NCBI GenBank assembly: GCA_030616425.1
Contig: JAUWXJ010000003.1
Span: 1 to 36,388, forward strand
Reading direction: 5' to 3'
Source of the DNA: Desulfobacterales bacterium
GTDB lineage: Bacteria > Desulfobacterota > Desulfobacteria > Desulfobacterales > C00003060
Length of the DNA: 36,388 nucleotides
This document shows, piece after piece, positions 1 to 7,608 of the stretch (position 1 is the first letter of the stretch; every line of letters starts with the position of its first letter). The notes beneath the pieces were generated by a model. The model was not told where the DNA came from and searched no databases. It saw only the letters and a program-made list of their open reading frames with translations. Both the position numbers and the translations under genes were made by a program.

Positions 1-452
1 GCTGTTCCATCGTTATGTAACCCATCATCGTATAATGGCATAGTGATTATAGTATTTTCATCTGGGAATTGAATATAGGCTGTCACGTTCCAGACTCCAG
101 AAAAGGCGTCTGATACATCTGCCGTTATTGTGAAAACTGTACCAGGTTGTCCTGCTGTTGGGGTTACAACAACATTGGACACCGTTGGAGCGGTATCGTC
201 TATTAAGAAAATATCACCGTCTTCTGCTTCCCTTTGGTTATTTGCATTATCAAAGGCAATAATGTCTACGAAGTAGTTTCCTTCTGGTCGTCCAGATGAG
301 TCCCAAGTATTTCCGTAAGTGCCATCACCTGGAAGCCCATCACTGTGAACCCCATCATCAAATAGTTGTAAGATGGCAATATCAATTTTCAAATAGAAAG
401 TTCTACTGTGAACATAAGTGTAAAAAAATGAGTAAACTACTTGATTAGGAAA
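1..452 (-). pseudogene. 5'-truncated fragment of a repeat-containing, probably surface or secreted protein
   Basis: The minus strand is open from about 452 to the left edge and reads as a beta-sandwich repeat protein. Two copies of a DDG(V/L)H(S/N)DG motif are visible, near 340-360 and near 10-30. Between them are a GDGTYG turn and the segment DDTAPTVSNVVVTPTAG, which is typical of Ig-like or cadherin-like modules in secreted adhesins. The coding-like pattern starts abruptly near 370. Upstream of it the frame holds only unrelated residues and then a TGA at 453-455, with no ATG and only a weak TTG at 392. I infer that the 5' part was lost by recombination and that the gene continues beyond base 1. 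Family identity is not certain. Confidence 0.55.
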
Positions 453-489
453 TCAGAAGCTAATACTGACTGATGCATTAAGGAAATAA

Positions 490-708
490 ATGGCTAAGAA
501 GAAAAAGAATTCAAAGGTCCGGGATTATCGTCACGATGAGAAACGGGAAAACAATCCGCCCATCGGGATAGTGAGTTATGAGCCAAAAATCGGCGAGCCG
601 AAAATGAAATATTATGCATATGACCCGCATCTTTCACCGCAACTGGTTTGGTCAGGGAAGCCGGGGCTCAAGACGATTGAGGTGGAGTCAGAAATTTGGA
701 ATTGTTAG
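490..708 (+). pseudogene. N-terminal remnant of a type III-like modification methylase (Mod)
   Basis: The 72-residue product has a lysine-rich start, then the block NNPPIGIVSYEP, the segment YYAYDPHLSPQLVW and SGKPGLKTIEVE. I recognise this as the conserved N-terminus of large type III-like adenine methylases. In those proteins it precedes the TRD and DPPY catalytic region, and they are usually several hundred residues longer. Here homology stops after IEVE and a TAG follows six codons later, so no AdoMet or DPPY motif is present and it cannot methylate DNA. It pairs with a restriction-subunit tail at 3683-3853, which suggests that the middle of a mod-res operon was replaced. The family call is from memory, not a search. 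Confidence 0.72.
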
Positions 709-836
709 AAGAATTGAAGACAGATCCCAACATCCGACATAATTATAGAATGTTGATCCTGGCTCTGTCTTGCCCTGTTATCTTTTACCCCCAGTAGTAT
801 TATGGTGTCTACCGTCAAGTAGGCAAAGAGGTTCCT

Positions 837-1133
837 ATGGGAAAATCTAAGCCAACATGGAATCACCCTGGAGGGAAACTTATTGAACTTGGACCAGCAG
901 CACTGACGGATGAAGAGCTTCTCGCCATTTTGATTGGGAGCGGATATAAGGGAAGGACGGCCCAGGACATTGCAAAGGAATTGCTGGATAATTATTACTC
1001 TATAGTTGGCCTTATGGGAAAAAAACTTACAGACCTTGCAAAAATTAAGGGGCTAAAGGACGTAAAGGTTGTTAGGATTGCGGCTGCATTTGAGATAGCA
1101 AGGAGGGTAATAAGGGCACTTGAAAAGGAATAG
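837..1133 (+). CDS. RadC-like protein reduced to the N-terminal helix-hairpin-helix domain
   Basis: This 98-residue protein matches the N-terminal half of RadC (UPF0758). It has the PGGKLIELGPAALTDEELLA block, the ILIGSG turn, then an HhH-like segment LTDLAKIKGLKDVKVVRIAAAFEIARR. Full RadC proteins are about 220 residues and continue into a JAB/MPN metallopeptidase-like domain with an HxH...D signature. That half is absent, and the stop is clean after ALEKE. A GAGG lies just before the ATG at 837. The 3' end overlaps the downstream methyltransferase start by 14 bases, so the two are probably translationally coupled. A DNA-binding helper for the methyltransferase is an inference. It could instead be a decayed radC, but its clean ends and overlap argue for a functional small gene. 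Confidence 0.8.
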   Translation: MGKSKPTWNHPGGKLIELGPAALTDEELLAILIGSGYKGRTAQDIAKELLDNYYSIVGLMGKKLTDLAKIKGLKDVKVVRIAAAFEIARRVIRALEKE

Positions 1134-3681
1134 ATTAAAAAAGGTAGACAGAAAAGTTTCCATATCCAGAATTCCGAAGATGAAGATCGACCACCTGAAC
1201 CGTCAAATCCCCCCGCTTGCCCATACTTCCATGTATCTCTGGCACAAATACTGGTCAAGGAAAACTTGGAATGTAGTAGGGGAATATATTAAGATGTACT
1301 GTCCGGAGGGTGGTATCGTATTTGACCCTTTTGCAGGTAGCGGGATTACTGCGATGGAGGCCCTGAAAAACGGAAGGCGGGCCATTGTTTGCGACCTGGT
1401 TCCTATTGCCACCGAAATTACACGCCTCACTATCAAATTCGTTAATGAGCTTCATCTCTATGAAGCGTTTAAACGGGTGGAGAAAAAGGTAAAAGATAAC
1501 ATTAAAAGCCTCTATCTGACCAGATGTCGGAAATGCCGAAAGGAGATTATCTTTGATTGCGCTATATGGAAAGAAGATGCATGTGTAGAGATTCGCTATC
1601 AATCATGCCCCCACTGTCGCGACAGGCAGGCAGAAAACTGTAAGCTTGTCAGGTTTGATAAAGACTTTCTTAAAAAGATTGAAAAAAGGAAGATAAAGGA
1701 ATGGTATCCTACAAACCCTTTCTACTATCCAGACGGCAGGCCATTCAAGAAAAAAGAACAATATGAATCCGTAGATGAACTCTTTACGAAAAGAAATCTT
1801 CAGGCCCTTGCGTGGCTGATGGAGGCGATTGAAGAAGAACCCAAAAAAGAACTGAGGGATTTCTTGAAAATCGCCTTTTCCTCGATAGTACACTTATGCA
1901 CAAAAATGGTTCCGGCTATAAAACCAACACCAGGAAGCCACCAGACAGCCTTCAGCTCGACATGGACACAACACAGCTATTGGTATGCATCGAACTACAT
2001 GGAGCAAAATGTATGGAACAAGTTTGACAGCGCCATCAATGGTCACCAGGGGCTTCTGAAGGCAAAGGCGGAATCGAACAAAATCTTTAAGGATGTTAAG
2101 ATTGCCTCTTCATTTAAGCAAGTCCTTTCAGGAAAAGCAGATGTCTATATATACAATGGTTCTTGTTTTGACCTTATGAAAAGACTGCCGGAAGAATCGG
2201 TGGACTACATATTTACAGATCCGCCTTACGATGCCTCGATACAATTCGGGGAGCTTTCCTATATGTGGGTATCCTGGCTTAAAATGAATAGCAATTATAT
2301 CAAGAAGATTATAGCAAACGAGATTATCAGGAATGAGCACCAGCATAAAGACTTTGCTGTTTATCACTCCCTTTTGTCATCCAGCTTCCAGAAGATCTTT
2401 AGGGTCTTAAAGCCTCAACATTATCTCACTCTTACCTTTCACAACCCCACCTTCAAGGTACGTAATGCCACAATCAGGGCCGGTGTGTTCGCAGGGTTTG
2501 AATTTGAAAAGATTCACCATCAGCCTCTCGGACAGGTTTCGGCCAAGGCAATGCTACAGCCTTTTGGCTCGGCCCAAGGGGATTTTTATCTCAGGTTTAA
2601 TAAGCCGAAAACCGTTGTTTCGAAGCCCGAGGAGATTGACGAGGTTAGATTTGAAAACATTGTGGTCGAGACAACTATAGGTCTTCTTGCAGAGAGGGCG
2701 GAGCCTACACCATACACTATTATCATAAACTATATAGATCCCGTGCTTGCAAAACACGGCTTTTTCGGGAGTCTTCAGACCGGACTTGATATAAACACGG
2801 TGCTCAAAAAGCACCTTGATGAGGAATTTGTTTTGCTTCCTGCAAAGGTCGGCAAAGCAGAGGGTAAGCTCTGGTGGTTTAAGGACACGTCTATTGTGCC
2901 AAGGTTGAACGAGATACCATTGACAGAAAGGGTAGAGCAGACTGTTTACAGAAAACTCCGCCAGATGGGCAGAGTAACATTTACCGAGATGTGGGATGCG
3001 GTCAGCACGGAGTTTCCAAATTCCCTTACGTCGGATAGCACAAGCATCAAGGATGCTCTCAGTATCTACGCAAGGCCGATTTCTGGAGGATACTGGCTTT
3101 TAAAACCGGAAATCCGGCAACGTGTCAATCAGCACAGTGAAATCCTTGCAATTCTTGCCCTCATTGGCAAGAAAAATGGGCATGATATCTGGATCGGAAA
3201 AAGGGAACAGCGTGAAAGAGACAGCGGGCTCGTCGCAAAAGGGAAGCTCCTTAAAGAATATATGACAGTCAAACAATTGAAGGTTGCTAATGCAACGAAC
3301 CAGAGAGTGATTGAGAATATAGACCTTGTCTGGATAAAGGGTAAAGAGATCAAGGCTATCTTTGAAGTAGAATCGACTACCACCATGACCAGCGCCTTGA
3401 TGCGGGGTTCCAATGTAGACGAGAGAGTTGATAAATTTATGGTCTTGCCGGAGGAACGAGAAGGTCAATTAAGAAACAAACTGACCTCTCCGCTCTTTAA
3501 AGATCATTTTGAAAATGAAAATTGGCAATTGATATATTTCGACACTCTTAGAAACGCATACACAAAGCAAAAGGCAAAAATGGATATCTACAGCTTGATA
3601 AACAAAAAGAGCGGAACGTCAAAAAATAGGGGAGGCTCAGGTATTCAAGGGCGGTTGTTTGAAGTGAACAAGCAGGATTAG
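1120..3681 (+). CDS. Zinc-ribbon DNA methyltransferase with C-terminal nuclease-like domain
   Basis: An 853-residue protein. Residues 32-54 carry the HKYWSRKTWNVV block of DNA methylases that modify exocyclic amino groups. The AdoMet motif I DPFAGSG is at 69-75. CxxC pairs at 136/139 and 163/166 form a probable zinc ribbon in the insert. The catalytic TDPPY is at 366-370. The order (AdoMet motif, long insert, DPPY) resembles the alpha arrangement, with the insert as possible target-recognition region. Residues about 600-665 look like a winged helix. Residues 690-815 contain IDLVW (from 734) and IFEVE (747-751), the spacing of a PD-(D/E)XK-like strand pair, so a fused nuclease is possible though no canonical ExK lysine is seen. 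The listed start is TTG behind AAGGAGGG; ATG at 1180 is an alternative. It overlaps the RadC-like gene upstream. Confidence 0.85.
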   Translation: MKRNRLKKVDRKVSISRIPKMKIDHLNRQIPPLAHTSMYLWHKYWSRKTWNVVGEYIKMYCPEGGIVFDPFAGSGITAMEALKNGRRAIVCDLVPIATEITRLTIKFVNELHLYEAFKRVEKKVKDNIKSLYLTRCRKCRKEIIFDCAIWKEDACVEIRYQSCPHCRDRQAENCKLVRFDKDFLKKIEKRKIKEWYPTNPFYYPDGRPFKKKEQYESVDELFTKRNLQALAWLMEAIEEEPKKELRDFLKIAFSSIVHLCTKMVPAIKPTPGSHQTAFSSTWTQHSYWYASNYMEQNVWNKFDSAINGHQGLLKAKAESNKIFKDVKIASSFKQVLSGKADVYIYNGSCFDLMKRLPEESVDYIFTDPPYDASIQFGELSYMWVSWLKMNSNYIKKIIANEIIRNEHQHKDFAVYHSLLSSSFQKIFRVLKPQHYLTLTFHNPTFKVRNATIRAGVFAGFEFEKIHHQPLGQVSAKAMLQPFGSAQGDFYLRFNKPKTVVSKPEEIDEVRFENIVVETTIGLLAERAEPTPYTIIINYIDPVLAKHGFFGSLQTGLDINTVLKKHLDEEFVLLPAKVGKAEGKLWWFKDTSIVPRLNEIPLTERVEQTVYRKLRQMGRVTFTEMWDAVSTEFPNSLTSDSTSIKDALSIYARPISGGYWLLKPEIRQRVNQHSEILAILALIGKKNGHDIWIGKREQRERDSGLVAKGKLLKEYMTVKQLKVANATNQRVIENIDLVWIKGKEIKAIFEVESTTTMTSALMRGSNVDERVDKFMVLPEEREGQLRNKLTSPLFKDHFENENWQLIYFDTLRNAYTKQKAKMDIYSLINKKSGTSKNRGGSGIQGRLFEVNKQD

Positions 3682-3682
3682 A

Positions 3683-3853
3683 TTGGGGAAACAGGAGGGG
3701 CATAAGGTTAAAGGTTTTGAAGACGAGCAGGCCCGTGCAAAACATGAGGCCGCAAAGCGATGGTGTGCTGCGGTTTCTGCATGGGGAGAGATGGGAAAGT
3801 GGAGGTTTGACGTGTGCAAGGACCCAAAGAGACTTCAAGACAGTCTGGTTTAG
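3683..3853 (+). pseudogene. C-terminal remnant of a type III-like restriction (Res) subunit
   Basis: Immediately after the methyltransferase stop, one frame reads 56 codons to a TAG at 3851-3853. It contains GHKVKGFEDEQARAKHEAA, KRWCAAV, WGEMGKWRFDVCKDP and a short tail. I recognise this as the extreme C-terminus of large DEAD/DEAH-box restriction subunits of type III-like systems. No helicase motif or start codon is present, and the frame closes with a TGA at 3665-3667 just upstream. It is therefore a fragment. With the Mod N-terminus at 490-708 it brackets the RadC-like/methyltransferase operon. The identification rests on remembered family sequence. Confidence 0.7.
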
Positions 3854-4040
3854 GGAGAATGGCGTCAGCCTTTGACCGGCGTGCTCCCCGCAAGCCCCGC
3901 CCGGGAGGGCGGGGAGGCTTCACATTGGACAAAGTAAGTGTCCGGCCTAACCCAGCGCATGACGTCAGAACGGCGGCGCCTGAAATGTCAACTGCGGTCT
4001 GGAAATTGTCGCACTGAGAATATCGACGAGGCGACATGAG
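3854..4040. other. Spacer with GC-rich hairpin between the RM island and the TPR gene
   Basis: No coding sequence is supported here. The stretch holds the hairpin repeat listed at 3873-3924 and otherwise shows no recognisable site. A short ATG-TGA precedes the TPR gene start at 4041 but is too short to call. Confidence 0.5.
3873..3924 (+). repeat. Hairpin repeat, copy A
   Basis: The stem is CCCCGCCC (3895-3902), loop GGGA, GGGCGGGG (3907-3914), followed by AGGCTTCACA. TGACCGGC lies 14 bases upstream of the stem. The same left block and the same 18-base right block recur at 11413-11488, with a looser relative at 24931-24957. The layout recalls the sub-terminal hairpins of IS200/IS605-type elements, but no transposase or TnpB gene is nearby. 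It has no U-tract, so it is not a canonical terminator. Confidence 0.7.
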
Positions 4041-5174
4041 ATGAAGAGGATTGTGTCTATTTTCAATCTGTTCGTGGTTGCCGTGTGCCTGCTCGTTCCG
4101 GGCCAGGCACTAGGCGTCGAGGACTGGTTTGAACGAGGCAATGCTTTTTTAAAGTCGAAGCGCTATAGAGACGCCATAAAAGCCTTCTCTGAAATCATAG
4201 GAACAAACCCACGCGACGCCGATGCCTATAACAATCGCGGGGTCGCTTGGCACCATAAGGGCGACGATGACCGGGCCATTGCTGATTACACCAAAGCCCT
4301 GGACATAGACCCGCTCTTTTCCAATGCCTACAACAATCGAGGAGTGGCCTGGTTCCACAAGGGTGACGATGATCGGGCAATAGCCGACTATACCGAAGCC
4401 GTGGAGATAAACCCGCGCTACGCCAATGCCTACAACAATCGCGGGGGCGCATGGCACCGCAAGGGCGAGTATGGCCGGGCCATTGCTGATTACACAAAGG
4501 CCCTGGAGTTAAACCCAAACTACGCGAATGCCCAGAACAGCCAGGCTTGGATCTTGGCTACTTGTCCAGATGAGAAATATCGGGACGGTGGCCAGGCTGT
4601 GGAGCTGGCGCAAAAAGCAGTAGAACTTGCCCCGGGGGTTAACACCCTGGATACTTTGGCTGCGGCATATGCTGAAGTAGGCAGATTCGGCGATGCAATA
4701 ACAACCGAGGAAAGAGTCCTCTCTTTGCTAAGCATGGAGAGAGAGACAGAAGGGTTACGTGAATATATAGAACATCTAGAGTCCTACAAAAATCACAAGC
4801 CATGGCGGGAAAAGATGGTTGAGGCGCCGAAGGGAGAGCGGCTTGCCACCTATTTGGAATCATGGCGCAAGGCGTGGGAGAGCGCGGATCTAGACGCGTA
4901 TCTGAAGTTCTATCATCCCCTTGCTAGCCAGGGCCGCCGTTTAGGAAAGGGGGCCATTGTCGCCAAAAAAGAGGACGTGTGGTCAAGGAAAAAGCCGAGG
5001 AAGATATCGTTCGGCCCAATCCAGGTCAGTTTGCGCCCTGGCAGGCTTGTGGTAAAGTTTGACCAGGTCTATGTGGGAGCGAATGGGTACCGGGACAGGG
5101 GACGCAAGACCCTTGTTCTCGCGCCCTGGGGCCAGCGCTGGCTCATCATGGATGAAAAATGGAGCGCCAAATAG
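4041..5174 (+). CDS. Secreted TPR-repeat protein with NTF2/SnoaL-like C-terminal domain
   Basis: A 377-residue exported protein. Residues 1-25 form a signal peptide (MKR, hydrophobic core, ending near ALG). Four TPR units follow, with the NxxGVAWxxKGDxDRAIADYTKAL pattern repeated every 34 residues (102 bases). The middle units are so alike at the DNA level that tandem duplication or repeat-number change is plausible. Residues about 265-377 resemble the small alpha+beta NTF2-like (Cds6/SnoaL-type) domain found at the end of some envelope proteins: LESWRKAWESADLDAYLKFYHP at its start and WLIMDEKW at its end. A periplasmic protein-interaction role is likely, with partner unknown. It ends 9 bases from the convergent histidine kinase gene. 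A stronger functional call is not possible. Confidence 0.8.
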   Translation: MKRIVSIFNLFVVAVCLLVPGQALGVEDWFERGNAFLKSKRYRDAIKAFSEIIGTNPRDADAYNNRGVAWHHKGDDDRAIADYTKALDIDPLFSNAYNNRGVAWFHKGDDDRAIADYTEAVEINPRYANAYNNRGGAWHRKGEYGRAIADYTKALELNPNYANAQNSQAWILATCPDEKYRDGGQAVELAQKAVELAPGVNTLDTLAAAYAEVGRFGDAITTEERVLSLLSMERETEGLREYIEHLESYKNHKPWREKMVEAPKGERLATYLESWRKAWESADLDAYLKFYHPLASQGRRLGKGAIVAKKEDVWSRKKPRKISFGPIQVSLRPGRLVVKFDQVYVGANGYRDRGRKTLVLAPWGQRWLIMDEKWSAK

Positions 5175-5183
5175 ATAGTGATC

Positions 5184-7271
5184 TTATGTCTTTTCCAGAA
5201 CCTCCCTGATTTTTCCGGACAGCTCCTTCATATTGAACGGCTTCTGAATAAACCCATTACAACCACGTTCCAAGATCTCGCTCGCCTGGCCATCTATGCT
5301 GTAGCCGCTTGAAAGAAGAACATTTACCTCAGAGTTGTCCTCTTTCATTCTGTCATAGGCCTCGCCACCGCCCATGTCCGGCATGATCATGTCTAGAATC
5401 ACCAGATCAATCTGGTCCTTGTGTTTCGCGTAAACTTCTACTGCTTTTTTCCCGCTTCTGGCTACCAGCACCTCGTAGCCCATTTCTTTGAGCATCTCCT
5501 TGCCGACATTAAGAATCGAATCCTCGTCATCCACAAGGAGAATAGTCCCTGTGCCCTTCAGGATCTCGTCAGCCAGTTTCTTTTCTTCTATTCTGACCTC
5601 CTTTTCCGAGGCCGGCAGACAAACGTTAAAGGTGGTTCCTTTACCCTTTTCGCTGTAAACATTGATGATGCCGGCATGATTCTTGATGATCCCGTAAGCA
5701 GAGGAAAGGCCCAAGCCTGTTCCGCGGCCCATCTCTTTGGTGGTAAAAAACGGGTCAAATATCCTTTGCTGGGTGGCCTCATCCATACCCACTCCAGAGT
5801 CGGTGACAGATACCTTCACGTAGTTGCCGGGTTTCACAGCAAATGGCCTGGTATACTTTTTGTCGAGCACAACGTTGCCCGTTTCAATATAGAGGTCTCC
5901 CCCACTCGGCATGGCCTGCCAGGCATTGATATAGAGGTTGAACAGAGCATGCTCAATCTGCCCCCGGTCTACCTCGACCGGCCAGGGCCCTTTCTGGTAT
6001 TTTCTGTGAATCCTTATCTCTTTCTTGGTGCGGCCAAACAGCTCTGAACTCTTCTGGACTATATCGTTTAGATTAGTAGGTTTGACTTCGTATTTGCCGC
6101 CCCTGGCAAAACCCAGGAGTTGCCTGGTAAGACGAGCCGCATTTTCAACCGAATCCTCTATTCTCCTAAGATACTCAAAATGGGGGTGGTTGGAGTCAAT
6201 ATGAAGCAGCATAAGGGAAGCATGCCCCTGGATACCCATGAGTACGTTATTAAAGTCATGGGCAATGCCGCCGGCCAGGGTGCCAATGGCTTCCATCTTC
6301 TGAGCTTGATGCAGCTGGTCTTCCAGGCGCTTTCGGTTCGTGATGTCCGAGATGTTACCCAATATAGCACGCCTCCCGTTATATTCTATGCGGGTGTTTC
6401 TCCTTAGAATCCATATGGTTTCACCATTTTTTGTCAGGCCTCGTGCCTCGTATTCTGTTGGGGCCTCTTCTCCCATTAACCTCTTTGTCCTTATCTCATC
6501 AGTCAAGGCCCTGTCATCTGGATGGACCAGCTCCCACGATTTCATGCCCGCGAGTTCTTTTCTTGAATACCCGTAAATTTCAGCAAACCTTTTGTTGGCA
6601 AACACGATCTTGCCCCCCTGATCAATGTAAATGCCGGTCAGGGAGTCTTCAACCAGGGTACTGTACTGTTCTTTCGATTCTCGCAGTGCCTTCTCTGCAT
6701 GCCTGCGCTCTTCTATTTCCTCCTTTAGCTGTTCGTTTGCCTTTACCAGTTCGGCAGTCCGTTCCTTGACCCGCAGTCGCAGATTCTTATGAGCTTTTTT
6801 CAGCGCTTGCTCCATCCGCTTGTGCTCGGTGATGTCTCGGAAAATCCCTTGAATCTGTTTTTTGCCCTCAACTTCAATGACATTAGCTCTGATTGCAACA
6901 TCTTTAATTTCTCCTTTTTTGGTAATAACCTGTGCTTCCAGAACCTGCCCTTCTTGTTTTTCGAGATGCTTTTTGAAAGTCCTGCTATATCCTCCTTCAA
7001 TTTCTTCTGGAGGATGGAGAATCCGCTGGTGTTTACCAATCAGTTCTGATCTGTTTCTGCCCACCAATCCCGATGCTGCATAGTTACAGTCAATTATTAT
7101 GCCTGTTTCTGGATTACATACGAAGATAGGGTCTGCTATCTCTTCAAACAGCTTTCTGTGCTTTTCTTCAGATTCTCGCAACGCCTCGTCTGCCCGCTTG
7201 CGCCTGGCTGCTTTTTTCCCTAACTTCTTGATCCTTTTTTCCAATTCTTCATAAGTGGGTTTTCGAGCCAT
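5184..7271 (-). CDS. Cytoplasmic PAS-PAS hybrid sensor histidine kinase with receiver domain
   Basis: A 695-residue signalling protein with no membrane segment or signal peptide. It has an N-terminal basic coiled coil (1-40), a first PAS domain with PAC (about 36-150), a linking coiled coil (155-200) and a second PAS domain (about 200-315). The HisKA dimerisation domain carries the phospho-accepting H338 in GGIAHDFNN. The HATPase domain has DSGVGMDE and GTGLGLSS. A C-terminal receiver (574-695) has acidic pocket VDDED, phospho-acceptor D627 in VILDMIMPD, and KPF. PAS domains suggest an intracellular redox or small-molecule cue. A separate output regulator is not encoded nearby. An AAGGAG sits 9 bases before the ATG. 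The upstream neighbour on this strand is the DUF5989 gene, 122 bases away. Confidence 0.95.
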   Translation of the reverse strand: MARKPTYEELEKRIKKLGKKAARRKRADEALRESEEKHRKLFEEIADPIFVCNPETGIIIDCNYAASGLVGRNRSELIGKHQRILHPPEEIEGGYSRTFKKHLEKQEGQVLEAQVITKKGEIKDVAIRANVIEVEGKKQIQGIFRDITEHKRMEQALKKAHKNLRLRVKERTAELVKANEQLKEEIEERRHAEKALRESKEQYSTLVEDSLTGIYIDQGGKIVFANKRFAEIYGYSRKELAGMKSWELVHPDDRALTDEIRTKRLMGEEAPTEYEARGLTKNGETIWILRRNTRIEYNGRRAILGNISDITNRKRLEDQLHQAQKMEAIGTLAGGIAHDFNNVLMGIQGHASLMLLHIDSNHPHFEYLRRIEDSVENAARLTRQLLGFARGGKYEVKPTNLNDIVQKSSELFGRTKKEIRIHRKYQKGPWPVEVDRGQIEHALFNLYINAWQAMPSGGDLYIETGNVVLDKKYTRPFAVKPGNYVKVSVTDSGVGMDEATQQRIFDPFFTTKEMGRGTGLGLSSAYGIIKNHAGIINVYSEKGKGTTFNVCLPASEKEVRIEEKKLADEILKGTGTILLVDDEDSILNVGKEMLKEMGYEVLVARSGKKAVEVYAKHKDQIDLVILDMIMPDMGGGEAYDRMKEDNSEVNVLLSSGYSIDGQASEILERGCNGFIQKPFNMKELSGKIREVLEKT

Positions 7272-7393
7272 CGGATTATTCTCCTTTTGATCTTAATGAC
7301 AAGAAAGACTCCAAGTATGTCTATCTTTCATACTATGCGTGGAAGCTTTATTATAGCCCTAGCTGAGCGTGTAACTCTTTCAGGAACAGCCTG

Positions 7394-7552
7394 TCAAAAA
7401 AGGGCGTATACAAAGGGTGCCAGAGCCGAACCTTCGCTTAGGATAATCAGGGCAGACAAGAGGACCAGCATGATGATGATCGGAGCAAGCCAGTATTTTT
7501 TTCTATACCGCAAGAATTCCCAGAACTCTACCAGTATTGTTAATTTGCTCAT
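7394..7552 (-). CDS. DUF5989-family small membrane protein
   Basis: A 52-residue ORF beginning MSKLTILVEFWEFLRYRKKY, then a single hydrophobic helix (about 21-38), and ending EGSALAPFVYALF. This is the typical layout of DUF5989: a short amphipathic start with WEFLR, one membrane helix, and a conserved GSALAPF tail. Members are often found beside surface polysaccharide or SGNH/carbamoyltransferase genes. Here it lies 56 bases downstream of the UDP-glucose pyrophosphorylase gene on the same strand, which fits a polysaccharide context. The molecular function is unknown. The ATG is at 7552 and the TGA at 7394-7396. Confidence 0.8.
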   Translation of the reverse strand: MSKLTILVEFWEFLRYRKKYWLAPIIIMLVLLSALIILSEGSALAPFVYALF

Positions 7553-7608
7553 GAGTTTTACCCGGTAGTATGCACTCGCACTAAAAAGCTTTTGGGCCCA
7601 CTTCTATT

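Noticed and set aside
3814..4017. 67-codon plus-strand ORF
   Set aside because: It overlaps the Res remnant and a hairpin repeat, and its sequence is not protein-like.
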